A DNA stretch of 38,996 nucleotides, taken from positions 1 through 38,996 of the forward strand of contig JBKQIY010000230.1 in assembly GCA_052148155.1 (NCBI GenBank), read 5' to 3'. Shown here in pieces: positions 16,039 through 25,456 of this stretch. This stretch comes from JBBQER01 sp052148155. Lineage in GTDB: Bacteria > Actinomycetota > Acidimicrobiia > IMCC26256 > PALSA-610. The notes under the pieces are model-generated. The model had not been told where the DNA came from, searched no databases, and was given only the letters and a program-made list of their open reading frames with translations. Both the position numbers and the translations under genes were made by a program. Within the stretch, counting starts at the first letter, position 1; each line of letters begins with the position of its first letter.

Positions 16039-16779
16039 ATGCGTGCGGACTCGGCCCTGCGGAATGTTGTGATCTTGGCGCCGATGCCGCTGGAGATGGA
16101 CGCGATCGTGAAGGCGTTCGCGCTGACACCGACGAGCGACAACGCACTGGAGCCGTGGACGGGACGCGTCGGGAGTTCGGACGTGCGGGCGATCCACATT
16201 GGCATGGGACCGCCGCTGACGCGAGCTGCGCTGTACCACCTGTTCGACACGTCGGCGCCCGACTACCTGCCCATCGAACACGTGATGAACGCCGGGATAT
16301 GCGGCGGACTCGACCCGGACATCGACGTCGGCACGCTGATCAATCCCGAGATCGTCGTCGACAACAACAGCGGCACGGAGTACCGACACAACCCGCCGGG
16401 CCAGGTGCCTTTAGCCGGCAAGTTGATGACGATGGAAGCAGCGACCCTCGACCCGTCGGTGAGCCGGCAATTTCTCGACGCGGGCTGTCTCGCCGTCGAC
16501 ATGGAGTCGGCAGCCATCGCCGAGGTATGCGAAGCGCAGGGTTGCGCATGGTCGATTTACCGATGCATCGGGGACCGCTATTTCGACGGCCTGCTCGACG
16601 AACGGATCATCGCCGCCACGAATCAGGACGGTTCCGGGAACATGGCCGAGATCCAACGGCTCCTCACCGCCGAACCGCAGCTCGCGGTAAATCTCGACCG
16701 GCTGCGCCGCGAAACCTCGAACGCGGCCCGCCTCGCCGCCGAAGCCGCGGTCGCGGGCTGCCTCGCGCTCGACACATGA
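16039..16779 (+). CDS. Nucleoside phosphorylase/nucleosidase family (MTA/SAH nucleosidase-like)
   Basis: The 246-residue protein has the purine/uridine phosphorylase (PNP_UDP_1) fold. It shows the N-terminal strand VVILAPMPLEMDAI with phosphate/ribose-loop features, MNAGICGGLDPDIDVGTL (83-100), the ribose-binding VDMESAAIAEV (153-163, Glu156) and CIGDRYFD (176-183) with Asp179 in the place of the purine-contacting Asp of MTA/SAH nucleosidases. It probably cleaves a nucleoside or futalosine-type N-glycosidic bond in the cytoplasm. The exact substrate (SAH, MTA or aminofutalosine) cannot be decided. ATG at 16039 is taken; no clear ribosome site is seen, as with other leaderless genes here. It stands alone, with over 300 bp of spacer on each side. 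Confidence 0.82.
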   Translation: MRADSALRNVVILAPMPLEMDAIVKAFALTPTSDNALEPWTGRVGSSDVRAIHIGMGPPLTRAALYHLFDTSAPDYLPIEHVMNAGICGGLDPDIDVGTLINPEIVVDNNSGTEYRHNPPGQVPLAGKLMTMEAATLDPSVSRQFLDAGCLAVDMESAAIAEVCEAQGCAWSIYRCIGDRYFDGLLDERIIAATNQDGSGNMAEIQRLLTAEPQLAVNLDRLRRETSNAARLAAEAAVAGCLALDT

Positions 16780-17138
16780 CGAACGAGCAGCGCGCTACCC
16801 CCGTAGTGTCGGACGTCGCAGGCCGGAGTCCGGGTCCAACCCACCAAACACCGGTTGAGGAGTACGTACCGACCCTGTGACTGTTGCCAACTCGTAAGAG
16901 CCGGAGTCTTGTGTGCCGGTCTCAGCGCGCCAGTACGCGCGCGCAGCCGCTCGGCGACAAGCGGGCGGATCGCCCGACACGTTCGGACGGTCCGGTCAGC
17001 GAAAAGCGCCGCAAACTGTGAAACGTCGTGACTCGAGCAGCGCCCGGAGCCGCCCGTGGAGGGTCGAGACTTCGGGATAGGTTCGTCAGCACGACTCTCC
17101 GGGCAGACAGCCTGGCGACCAACACCAAGGAGCCTGCG
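16780..17138. other. 359-bp spacer
   Basis: I see no gene or RNA. There is a small GC palindrome (GCGCGCCAGTACGCGCGCGC, about 16926-16945) and, at its right end, the AAGGAG ribosome site of the next gene. Minus-strand frames here are low-complexity. Confidence 0.4.
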
Positions 17139-17528
17139 ATGATTGGGGACAAGACGGAGCACTTCCAAGGCAAGGGCAAGGATCCGGCCGCGGTGCAGTC
17201 CCACATCGAGGACTACTTGAAAAGCGACGGCTTTACGGTCCAGACCTCGTCTCCGAGTGAACAAGGCGTCGTGATCCAGGCCAGGAAGACCAATTTTCTG
17301 CGCGGGGTGGTCGATGCGAATCGTGCGCTGACGATCACGATATCTGGAAGCGCAGACGACTTCACGGTCCGAATCGGCGTCGGCAAGTGGCTCGAGAAGA
17401 TCGGTGTGGCAGTGATCGAGACGTTGCTCATCTCAGGCCTGTTCCTCGTCGTGGACGTCGCCGAGAGCGCCTGGAACATCGAAATCGAGGACAAGCTCGT
17501 CAAGGACCTCAAGGCGTTCGTGGGTTAG
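17139..17528 (+). CDS. Small protein with one hydrophobic helix, unknown function
   Basis: The 129-residue protein begins 8 nt after AAGGAG, which fixes the ATG at 17139. Residues 1-85 are soluble and mixed alpha/beta, with AAVQSHIEDYLKSDGFTV and ARKTNFLRGVVDANRALTITI. Residues about 88-112 (VAVIETLLISGLFLVVDVAESAW) form a likely membrane helix, and a short charged tail follows. I do not recognise the family. The soluble part looks like a small alpha-beta domain preceding a C-terminal membrane anchor, so the domain probably faces the cytoplasm. No partner gene is adjacent. Confidence 0.75.
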   Translation: MIGDKTEHFQGKGKDPAAVQSHIEDYLKSDGFTVQTSSPSEQGVVIQARKTNFLRGVVDANRALTITISGSADDFTVRIGVGKWLEKIGVAVIETLLISGLFLVVDVAESAWNIEIEDKLVKDLKAFVG

Positions 17529-17989
17529 CGCGACTCGACACGCCGGCCACCACGCGACCAACGAGACGGAACGTCGAGCAGTTCGGGTCGCGCAGTCCAT
17601 CTACTGGATCATTCGTATCCGCTCAAACCATCAATACCTTCGCCAGGAAGGCTCAGCGATCACACAGGCCCAGATCGCTGTGTCATGCGCGTGATTTGGG
17701 CCAGATTCGTCGCGAAAGTCCTGACAGTTCCCGCAGGTGATTGAAGGGAACGCTTCGCGTTGTCGACGTGTGCGCTCGCTGGTCGGGCGGACTGACTGCA
17801 CGGTGATATACCGGCGCTGATCTTGGTGGTGCACCCGTAGAGATGGCTGTCGTGGTACATCAAGGGAGCGTTCCTGCTAGCACGCGGCGCGCGTCGACGG
17901 ATAGCAACGCAACGCGACGAACGCACAGAGTTGTTTTCGCGGGTTGTGTAGCGGCATGGGGAGGGGCCGCCACGAGTTGGAGGTGAAAG
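17529..17989. other. 461-bp spacer with hairpin and a short leader-like ORF
   Basis: GTTCCC (17727-17732) and GGGAAC (17746-17751) form a 6-bp hairpin with a 13-nt loop. A 47-codon frame from ATG 17843 to TGA 17984-17986 ends 3 nt before the next ATG, so it could be a coupled leader peptide, but its residues are not convincing. The ribosome site GGAGGTGAAAG belongs to the next gene. Confidence 0.35.
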
Positions 17990-20581
17990 ATGCGGGTGCT
18001 TCGCAACGAACGATGGCTGGTTCGAAGGACTGGGCAGCGTCGGGCGATACCGGCAGGGCACGCCGTGTTGTGCGTGTGCCTGGCGACGATCGGCGTGGTT
18101 TTCGCACCCACCGCGGCGGGCGCGTCGCCGGTGAGCATCGTGCATTTCACCGCGCTCGTGTCGAATACGAACGAGGTCACGCTGGACTGGCAGGTGAGAG
18201 GAGGGGACTCCTCAGGAACGCTCAACATTTCCGGCGTAGGTGTACAGCCTCAAACGTGTCCAGTTCGCCAGGCCGTCGGCTGCTCGACATCACTGCGTGT
18301 CGCAAATGCCGGCGTGTTTCGCTACACACTGTCGGTGCACAACGACGCGAGGCAGGTTGCGAGGTCGACGATCGAGGTCTCGGTGAAGCCGCCCCCACCG
18401 CCGTCGACACCGAGCCCACGAGTCGATGTCGACATGCTCAATATCCATTCGCAGACCTTGTCGTGGTCCCATGATGGTTCGGGGTTCGTGGAGATTTTTC
18501 CTCCTGACTCGGCGCGGCCCTACGGCCGAAGATTCCCGCCGACGGGGACCTTCGCGGTGCGGACTTCGAGCCTTCCGATCGGGAGATCGACGTTCTATGT
18601 CTCGTATTGCGTAGACCCACCGCTCAATAAGGTTCCGTTCTGCTCGGCGGGCACCCCGGTCACGTACGCCGTGGGTCCAGCCGAGTTCAGTGGCCCGTAC
18701 CGCAAGTTCGTTCCCGCCGACCAGAATCTGCGATTGTCGTGGTCGGGATCAGGCAATGCCTGGCTCCTGAACGCACCCACGCTCGGCATCACCAAATGGT
18801 TGACGTCACCAAGCTTCACGATTCCCGCAGCGGACGTGACTGCAGGGGTGCACGAGATCTCGGTCGTAAGTTGTTCTCTCCAAGCATCCACCGATCGGTG
18901 CAGCAATCGTTTCGACGTGATCTCTACGGTCGCGGGCACCGTGCGCTTCACAGTCGCGAGTGGGGCCGGCGTCGGGGCCGGCCAGTCCGTCGGTACGCTC
19001 ACGCCTGATCGCGGCGGCGACGCCGAGATTCTCACGGCACCGCGTGACGGTACGTTCCGCCGCTTAGCCTCGAACGAGGCGCATCTCAGCGCGCACACCG
19101 CGGCTGGCATGGTCGTCACCGCGAACGTCGGCCGTACCGAAGTCGTCGCAGGTGGAGGCGCGTCGGTACCCACGTGGACCACAACACCGTGGGAGAACGC
19201 CTTCACCGCACGGACCTACAACGATTCGGTCCGCCCATCGACCGGAGACCCGCTGGACGTCACGTTCGACTCGACCGGCGACATCTGGCAGGTCGGCGAG
19301 TTCAGCCAAGCGATCGCGCATGTGCACAACGGCACACTCACCGACTCTGTCTCGCCCGTCGGCCAGGCGCTGCACCGGACGGCCGGAGCCGACGCGCCCC
19401 TAGCCCACGCCGGTGCAGCGATCGCGCAAGTGCAAGACGGCTCCCTCACCAAACACGACTCGTCCATCGTTCGGACCCCAAACTCAGCGCCCCGCATACC
19501 CGGACCACTCAGGCCGTATGCGATCAGGATGTTCGGTATCGACTCCCCCACCTCGACAAGCGTGCTCGGCGAGCGTGTGATCGATACCGGTTCGGCCGTG
19601 TGGTACACGCAGGGGGGCGAACTCTTCTACGACGGCATCCATCCCAATCACAGCACGCTCATCAAGGTCGACTATCGCGGCCATGACAATCCGACCGACG
19701 ACCCTGTCTGCGCGATCGACGTTCCCGGCGACAACAACCAGGTCATCGGCATCGCGTACGACCCGACAACCAACCGAGTGTGGTTCACCGAGTCGCACGC
19801 AGGTCATGGCTCAGCGCTTGACTGGTTCGTCGATAACGGCTCGATCCCATGCGACAACCATCTCAACTACTCCAATCCGAGCGACGTCGCCGCCGTATCC
19901 GCCGCGAACCACTGCACAGTCGCGACCGAAACCGGCTGCATTCACCAGATCGACCTCCCTACCACGGCCGGCTTAGCCGGCCATATCACCATCGATACGT
20001 TCAGCGGCTACGCCTGGTTCGTCGACTTCACGGGTCGGGAACTCGATCGCTACCCACTCAAGGGCGGTGCCGTACAAAGTTTCCCGCTCCCCAAATCGGT
20101 CTCATCGTCGCTGTTCAACGGTTTCCCGTGGGAGATCCAGGCTGACGCGAACGCTGTATACCTGAACGAGTACTCCGACAACACACTTTTGCGTTTCGAC
20201 AAGACCATCGCAAACCCCACGACCAGATGCGCAACCCTGACCGACGGCAAGAACCCCTGCATCTCAGAACTGTTCTTGCCAATGGCTGGACCCGACACCA
20301 ACGCGCACTCAATCGCGTTGGTCGGAAACAAGCTGTGGTTCACGATCGCTAACGAGTCCAACGGCCCAACCGACCCGAACGGCTCAACCTTCGGCTACAT
20401 CGACACCACAAGCTGGGCTGCAGGCACACCTACCGGCACGTATTTCGACAACCTCACAACGCTCGGTACCCCCCTACCCAACGCGCACCAGTGTTTCCGC
20501 GGCATCGCCGTCACCGCAGCAGGCAACATCGCGCTCGCCGACTCCGGCTACGACCAGATCGTCTCGCTGACACCGAAATGA
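17990..20581 (+). CDS. Secreted multidomain protein with C-terminal beta-propeller-like repeats
   Basis: The 863-residue protein starts at ATG 17990 behind GGAGGTGAAAG and has a long signal peptide (about 1-45, twin-arginine-free, cleavage near TAAGA/SPVS). Residues 46-130 form an Ig-like beta domain with a Cys pair. A proline hinge (KPPPPPSTPSP, 133-143) follows, then two further beta-sandwich modules with Cys pairs to about 320. The rest has repeats such as DVTFDSTGDIWQVGEF, IGIAYDPTTNRVWFTES, HITIDTFSGYAWFVDF and SIALVGNKLWFTIAN, typical of six- or seven-bladed propellers like virginiamycin B lyase or NHL proteins. It acts outside the cell or on its surface. No active-site signature fixes a reaction. 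It is flanked by non-coding spacers, so it is monocistronic. Confidence 0.82.
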   Translation: MRVLRNERWLVRRTGQRRAIPAGHAVLCVCLATIGVVFAPTAAGASPVSIVHFTALVSNTNEVTLDWQVRGGDSSGTLNISGVGVQPQTCPVRQAVGCSTSLRVANAGVFRYTLSVHNDARQVARSTIEVSVKPPPPPSTPSPRVDVDMLNIHSQTLSWSHDGSGFVEIFPPDSARPYGRRFPPTGTFAVRTSSLPIGRSTFYVSYCVDPPLNKVPFCSAGTPVTYAVGPAEFSGPYRKFVPADQNLRLSWSGSGNAWLLNAPTLGITKWLTSPSFTIPAADVTAGVHEISVVSCSLQASTDRCSNRFDVISTVAGTVRFTVASGAGVGAGQSVGTLTPDRGGDAEILTAPRDGTFRRLASNEAHLSAHTAAGMVVTANVGRTEVVAGGGASVPTWTTTPWENAFTARTYNDSVRPSTGDPLDVTFDSTGDIWQVGEFSQAIAHVHNGTLTDSVSPVGQALHRTAGADAPLAHAGAAIAQVQDGSLTKHDSSIVRTPNSAPRIPGPLRPYAIRMFGIDSPTSTSVLGERVIDTGSAVWYTQGGELFYDGIHPNHSTLIKVDYRGHDNPTDDPVCAIDVPGDNNQVIGIAYDPTTNRVWFTESHAGHGSALDWFVDNGSIPCDNHLNYSNPSDVAAVSAANHCTVATETGCIHQIDLPTTAGLAGHITIDTFSGYAWFVDFTGRELDRYPLKGGAVQSFPLPKSVSSSLFNGFPWEIQADANAVYLNEYSDNTLLRFDKTIANPTTRCATLTDGKNPCISELFLPMAGPDTNAHSIALVGNKLWFTIANESNGPTDPNGSTFGYIDTTSWAAGTPTGTYFDNLTTLGTPLPNAHQCFRGIAVTAAGNIALADSGYDQIVSLTPK

Positions 20582-21006
20582 CACACTCCCACACGACATC
20601 CTCCTCGTCGCCGCTCGCCAGCCTCGAGACGATCGTGAGCGACTAATGGATCGCGGTTTCGACGAGCTGCCACGCTGACCGGCATCAACGGGACGTCGGG
20701 AGATCACTGGCGGGCAGAGACTGCCCGACACGTTCGGCAACGCCTCGCCAACCCGCGTGGCGTCCCGCGGCCGCACCGAACGCGTGATCCCAGACGCGGG
20801 AACGACATCACGCAACCCGCACGAAACGAAACGACGCTCACCCTTCGGATCGGCCCGCAATTCTTCCCGCGCGACCTGCTCGGTTCGGCACCCCCGCCGA
20901 GTGCCCGCGCCGAGATCGCGCTGAAGGTAGGCCCGCGTCGAAGAGTCGGACACGAGGTCCGATTTCCTCTCAGTGAGTCTTGGCAAACTGACGAGATACT
21001 GGATCT
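20582..21006. other. 425-bp spacer
   Basis: No gene or RNA is recognised. The 3' end carries a GATACT -10-like box (20995-21000) 6 nt before the PilZ gene ATG. TTGGCA at 20980-20985 is too close (9 nt) to be its -35. Confidence 0.4.
20995..21000 (+). promoter_or_regulatory. -10-like box GATACT of the PilZ gene
   Basis: The box ends 6 nt before the ATG at 21007, the same spacing as at 3678, 10450 and 31820, fitting a leaderless transcript. Confidence 0.35.
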
Positions 21007-21438
21007 ATGGAGGCGCCCGATAATCGGAACCTGCGGCGTCACCAACGGGTGCGGCTCGGCGGCGGAGCGCTCCTGATCGTCGATCCGCGCCTCGGAATGG
21101 TTGGTGCGAAGGGCCACCTGATCGACCTCTCCGAAGGCGGCTGCCAGCTGCGCGTGCAATGTCGCCTGGATGCGCACCTTGCCGGACGAGTCAGACTCGA
21201 ACTTGCCGGGAAGGTGTTGTGGTTCCCGGTGATCACCCGATGGGTCCGCAGAGATTCGGAGGGCTGGACGGTCGGCTGTGCGTTCGACCGGGTGACGACT
21301 GAGAAACAAGAAACCCTGAAGGCAGCCTTGTTCGAACTGAGCCTCACACGGCCCGGTCTGACCGAAGCGCTGATCGAAAGGAACACGACGGCGGGACTAA
21401 CTGGGTCGCCGCGCCGCGTTGATCGGCCAACCCGGTGA
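21007..21438 (+). CDS. PilZ-domain protein (probable cyclic di-GMP receptor)
   Basis: The 143-residue protein is a single PilZ domain. It has the RxxxR motif at Arg10-Arg14 (RRHQR) and the D/N-x-S-x-x-G motif at Asp40-Gly45 (DLSEGG), both needed to bind cyclic di-GMP, then the closing strand VGCAFDRV. Residues after about 115 form a disordered tail. It likely acts as a small cytoplasmic adaptor that changes conformation on cyclic di-GMP binding. No diguanylate cyclase or target gene is in the window. The start ATG at 21007 is supported by the -10-like box 6 nt upstream. Confidence 0.85.
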   Translation: MEAPDNRNLRRHQRVRLGGGALLIVDPRLGMVGAKGHLIDLSEGGCQLRVQCRLDAHLAGRVRLELAGKVLWFPVITRWVRRDSEGWTVGCAFDRVTTEKQETLKAALFELSLTRPGLTEALIERNTTAGLTGSPRRVDRPTR

Positions 21439-22035
21439 GTATCGCTCAAGGGCAGTGGACCTACTTGTCGATAGCGACAAGCATGAAGTGTGCTGCGACC
21501 CCGTGCCGGGCCCGCAATAGTGAGTTGGGGCCAGACAACACGAGAGTCGTGCATCCACGTTGGTTCACCGGCGTGCGCTACGACATCACACTCCACGTCC
21601 ATACAGTCTGTTTCGACGATAACGAACACGAGGCAGTGCGTTCGACCGACCCGGTCGACGGGCCGGCTGACGTCCGATCCGGCACTCGCTGACGGCGGCG
21701 GTCGCGCACGGCCTGTCGAGTACTGACGCGTTGCGGCCAACACACCGCCGTCCTCGGCATGGGAAGCACGAGTCACAGCCGGCACAGACGAATGTTCAAC
21801 GATCCCGAGCCCGATAACGACTCACAACAGAATCGGATCGTTTCGCTCGCAGATCCATGATCATCTTGTGACGGTGAGGTGCGGGCACCGAGGTTGTGCA
21901 ACGGAGCCCGTGGTATGGACGGGTGCGTGGGCGAGAGTGCGCTCGACGGGAACACGCTGAGCAACTGACGGGCGGTGCCGCCGTATTCGCGTCGCGTACG
22001 CGGTCAAGTCAGGTTCCGACCGTACCCTGGCCGTC
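21439..22035. other. 597-bp spacer with LigB promoter
   Basis: An 85-codon plus-strand frame (21435-21692) reads LGPDNTRVVHPRWFTGVRYD in part, but overall has no recognisable family and no ribosome site; it may be a decayed gene. The right end has TACCCT (22023-22028), 7 nt before the ligase GTG. Confidence 0.35.
22023..22028 (+). promoter_or_regulatory. -10 box TACCCT of the DNA ligase gene
   Basis: TACCCT lies 7 nt before the GTG at 22036, with no ribosome site between, fitting a leaderless promoter. Confidence 0.45.
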
Positions 22036-23613
22036 GTGCTGCTCAACGCCATCGTCGAAACGTCGCACGCGGTCGCCGCGACGCGATCGCGCAGGACCAA
22101 GATCGAGGAGCTCGCGGCGGCGCTCCGAGCGTGCGCACCCGACGAGATCGCCCCCGTCGTCAGCCTCTTGACGGGCGAGCCGCGCCAAGGGCGAATCGGC
22201 GTCGGCTGGGCGACCCTCTCCGCAGTAAAGAAGGCTGCGGTGGCGTCGGCCGGGCCGGATGGACCCGCTCACGAAACCGAGGTGCTGGAAGAGCACGACA
22301 TGCCTGATGAACTCCACGTGACTGTGGCCGAGCTCGACGCAGCTCTCGACCGCATCGCGACGACGACAGGGCCAGGATCTGCGACCGTCCGCCAAGAAGT
22401 ACTCGGTGAGATATTCGCGCGTTCGACATCAGCGGAGGCCGACTTCGTTGTCCATCTCCTCTCCGGCGAGCTGCGCCAAGGTGCCCTTGCTGGCCTGATG
22501 GTCGACGCGATCGCCCTCGCCGCGCGGGTTCCCGCCCCCGCGGTTCGGCGGGCCGCGATGCTCGGCGGAGCCCTCGCCGATACGGCCTACCGCGCGCTCA
22601 CAGCCGGCGAAGCCGCGCTGGCCGAGGTCGCCTTAGAGGTGCTCCGCCCGGTCCAGCCGATGCTCGCATCGAGCGCAGCCTCCGTCGCCGAAGCGCTGAC
22701 CGCGACCGGACGCGCGTCATTGGAATGGAAGCTCGACGGCGCACGAATACAGGTGCACCGGGACGGCGACGAGGTGCGCGCGTTCACGCGCAACCTCAAC
22801 GACGTCACCGCGCGTGTCCCGGAAATCGTCGAGGTCGTCCGCACGTTTCCCGCCCGGACATTCGTGCTCGACGGCGAGGCAATCGGCTTGACCGACGACG
22901 CGCAACCCCGCCGCTTCCAGGACACAATGAGTCGCTTCGGCACCGACGATGCGACGAGCCACGCGATGACCCTCGCCCCGTTCTTCTTCGACGTGCTGCA
23001 TCTCGAAGGCGAAGACCTGTTCGACCGGACGCTCGGCGAACGAGTGACGATACTCGCTGAGCTCGTCGGCGAATGGCGCGTCCCGGCGGTCGAGACTGAC
23101 GATCCGGACTTGGCGGAAGCCTTCCTCGCCGACGCGCTCGCCACCGGCCACGAAGGCGTGATGGTGAAGGCGCTCGACTCTCGCTACGAAGCAGGCCGGC
23201 GCGGCGGGGCGTGGCGCAAGGTCAAGCCGGTCCGAACCCTGGATCTCGTGGTGTTGGCCGCGGAGTGGGGACACGGTCGCCGACGCGGTTGGCTGTCGAA
23301 CCTCCATCTCGGTGCCCGTGATTCGGACACCGGCGAGTTCGTCATGGTGGGCAAGACGTTCAAGGGCCTCACCGATCAACTCCTGACCTGGCAGACGGGA
23401 CAACTGCAGGACATCGCGACGCGCCGCGACAACGACACCGTGTACGTGCGTCCGGAACTCGTCGTCGAGATCGCGCTCGATGGTGTACAGATGTCAACCC
23501 GCTACGCGGGTGGCGTCGCCCTCCGGTTCGCGCGCGTGCGTGGCTACCGTCCCGACAAGATCGCAGCCGACGCCGACACAATCGACGCCGTTCGGGCCCT
23601 CCTCACCCCGTGA
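22036..23613 (+). CDS. ligB: ATP-dependent DNA ligase, LigB type
   Basis: The 525-residue protein matches mycobacterial LigB along its length from memory. It has an N-terminal DNA-binding domain (1-200, beginning LLNAIVETSHAVAATRSR), motif I EWKLDGAR with adenylated Lys232, the nucleotidyltransferase motifs VLDGEAIG and EGVMVKALDSRYEAGRRG with KVKP, and a C-terminal OB fold with FVMVGKTFKGLTD. It seals nicks using ATP, in addition to the housekeeping NAD-dependent ligase expected elsewhere in the genome. GTG at 22036 gives the LigB N-terminus and follows TACCCT by 7 nt. It is monocistronic; there are no Ku or primase partners next to it, so it is not a canonical non-homologous end-joining cluster. 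Confidence 0.95.
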   Translation: MLLNAIVETSHAVAATRSRRTKIEELAAALRACAPDEIAPVVSLLTGEPRQGRIGVGWATLSAVKKAAVASAGPDGPAHETEVLEEHDMPDELHVTVAELDAALDRIATTTGPGSATVRQEVLGEIFARSTSAEADFVVHLLSGELRQGALAGLMVDAIALAARVPAPAVRRAAMLGGALADTAYRALTAGEAALAEVALEVLRPVQPMLASSAASVAEALTATGRASLEWKLDGARIQVHRDGDEVRAFTRNLNDVTARVPEIVEVVRTFPARTFVLDGEAIGLTDDAQPRRFQDTMSRFGTDDATSHAMTLAPFFFDVLHLEGEDLFDRTLGERVTILAELVGEWRVPAVETDDPDLAEAFLADALATGHEGVMVKALDSRYEAGRRGGAWRKVKPVRTLDLVVLAAEWGHGRRRGWLSNLHLGARDSDTGEFVMVGKTFKGLTDQLLTWQTGQLQDIATRRDNDTVYVRPELVVEIALDGVQMSTRYAGGVALRFARVRGYRPDKIAADADTIDAVRALLTP

Positions 23614-23816
23614 GCGCGCACACGACAAGAACGGGCGCCGACCTGTACCCCCTCCAATCGGAGCAATGGACAGAGCCCGCGTACCACGCGCGCCCGACAT
23701 GCTGACCAGCCGGTAGCACACCAGCCCACCGAACCAACTCGTGAGAGCTAGACCAGCAACGACCAACAACGCGATTTGCGACGGCTGTCCTTACCTCGTT
23801 TGCATTTCGTGGTGGT

Positions 23817-24647
23817 TCAGCAGTCGCCGCTCAGGTACGGCATTTCGTCGTACCACATCCCGACATAGACGTATCCGACGTTCTGGCGCGCCATCCCTGC
23901 GCACGCCGTGCTCGGTTGCGGCGTTGTGACCGTGTTCGGGGCGTCGTAGACGATCACTGCGAAGTCGTGAGCTGGATAGCCCACCTCCCAGGCGGCTTGG
24001 ACCCATGCCGTGTACGGGTTCATGCCCGGCGTGTCGTAGGACCCTTCGAAGGTCACGACGATGTCGGCGTTCTTGTTCGCGCTGGAAGTGAACATCCAAT
24101 CCGATCGCGGGTTGTATCCGAAGTTGAGCACGACCTCGCCGTTGTTGCGGTGCCGAGTGTGGATGTAGGTGTCGAGCGTCTGGTAATAGCTCGCGTTGCT
24201 GGTCGTGGTGCCTGGAATAGTGTCGGACACGCCGTCGAGGAACAGGCCGGCGATGTCACCCGGATAGAACCGGTACCAGTTGTCGATGCCCGCCTCGACA
24301 GACGCCAGGCCGTTTTGGCCATAGTTGGTCCACACGTATCCGATCACTGAAGCCTTGTTGTACCGGTAGCAGTTGTCGATCACCCTCGCCCACGACGCAA
24401 CCGGCGCGCTGCCGGCCCCGGCCCCCTCGGCAACGTCGGCGATGATCCACGACCCACCACCGGAACCGTTCACATGCGAGCAGGTCTGCGACCACTCGGT
24501 CGCGTTCCCGCCGTCGTACAGCGGAATGAGCGCATGAGGACGGAAAGCCTGCACACTCGCCGCGACCTGCACCGATCCGACCATCGGCACCAACGTCATC
24601 CCAACGACGCTGACCGCAACGCCGACATGCCGCAACGATCGCCGCAT
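23817..24647 (-). CDS. Secreted spherulin-4-like protein
   Basis: The 276-residue protein has a signal peptide at about 1-34 (MRRSLRHVGVAVSVVGM, then a hydrophobic core and AASVQA). The mature domain follows the spherulation-specific family 4 pattern: HALIPLYDGG (38-47), a VIDNCYRYNKASVIGYV strand-helix, GLFLDGVSD with Asp138 and VVTFEGSYD with Glu201 as likely catalytic-site acids on a TIM barrel, and WVQAAW. The family resembles glycoside hydrolases, but its substrate is not established. ATG at 24647 was chosen because GTGGGGGCAGGG precedes it and the signal peptide starts there; an in-frame ATG at 24716 would add an unneeded head. It is convergent with ligB across 203 bp. Confidence 0.85.
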   Translation of the reverse strand: MRRSLRHVGVAVSVVGMTLVPMVGSVQVAASVQAFRPHALIPLYDGGNATEWSQTCSHVNGSGGGSWIIADVAEGAGAGSAPVASWARVIDNCYRYNKASVIGYVWTNYGQNGLASVEAGIDNWYRFYPGDIAGLFLDGVSDTIPGTTTSNASYYQTLDTYIHTRHRNNGEVVLNFGYNPRSDWMFTSSANKNADIVVTFEGSYDTPGMNPYTAWVQAAWEVGYPAHDFAVIVYDAPNTVTTPQPSTACAGMARQNVGYVYVGMWYDEMPYLSGDC

Positions 24648-25456
24648 CCCTGCCCCCACCGCTCCCGCCCGAACGAAGACGCTCAACGCCGCCGCAAGGC
24701 CACGACAATAATTCAACGCTTGCCCGCCGTCGACATCCGATTGGTCAGTTTCGCGGACGCGTCGGATGTCTCCAACCCGGCCCCGCCCACTGGTCCACCA
24801 TCATCGGGTCGGGATTCGTCAGGCTGTCGATGCACCTCTCGCCAAACCCGCGCGCGGCCCCGACCGCCAATCTGAGTTTTCGAGGGCCAGTGGCCCAGGA
24901 GGTGCCGGTTGGCGATAGGGCTCAGCGCCTCGAGCGCCGATCAGTCTGCGACCAGCAGCCACATCCTGCGACCTCCGAGCGCTTCCGACTTTGCTATCAG
25001 CGAGGATGCAGACACATCCAGGATCCCCCCAAAGTCTTCGGGCGGTGGATTGGGCCACCGAGACGCACGCCGCGGTGGCGTCGACAAGCGTGGCGCGGTC
25101 GTCGACGAGTTCGACGTCGACCACACCAACGATGGGCTTCGGACCGTGTGCCGATGGTTCACGTGCTGTTCAACACACCGGCCGTGACACGGTCCCAACG
25201 AGTATCAACTGGAGCTGAGACTTTCGCTCACGGACACGGGCCGATCCGACTGTCATAGCTAGATGTGTCGGACCACCGACGCGAGATCCGTCCTTTCGAG
25301 AGCCCGCGGATGGGCTGGCCACCTGCGGAGACAGCAGGTCCGAAGATGCCAACGAACTGAGTGCCCTATCACGAAATTGTCTGCATGCCTCAGGTGTCGT
25401 GAACGACGGCCGATTGAGCGCCCGGGAGTAGGGGCGAGCGGAGGTGCGTCGGCAAG
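24648..25456. other. 809-bp spacer with tandem hairpins upstream of the repeat protein
   Basis: No firm gene is seen. Minus-strand frames around 24941-25124 contain protein-like stretches (for example ILDVSASSLIAKSEAL), but they lie in different frames and suggest decay. Two adjacent hairpins at 25301-25339 are listed separately; they lie 118 nt before the next gene and could be in its leader. Confidence 0.4.
25301..25339 (+). promoter_or_regulatory. Two adjacent hairpins in the 5' region of the repeat protein gene
   Basis: AGCCC-GCGGAT-GGGCT (25301-25316) and ACCTGC-GGAGACA-GCAGGT (25321-25339) are perfect stems of 5 and 6 bp separated by 4 nt. The region may be a structured leader or small RNA. 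It does not match the riboswitch families I could compare from memory (GEMM, glycine, cobalamin). Confidence 0.35.

Noticed and set aside
22036..23613. LigB as part of a non-homologous end-joining operon
   Set aside because: No Ku, primase or nuclease gene is present nearby.
23494..23769. Minus-strand ORF with a hydrophobic start overlapping the ligase end
   Set aside because: Most of it is antisense to ligB and the rest lacks a ribosome site; a hydrophobic head alone is not enough.
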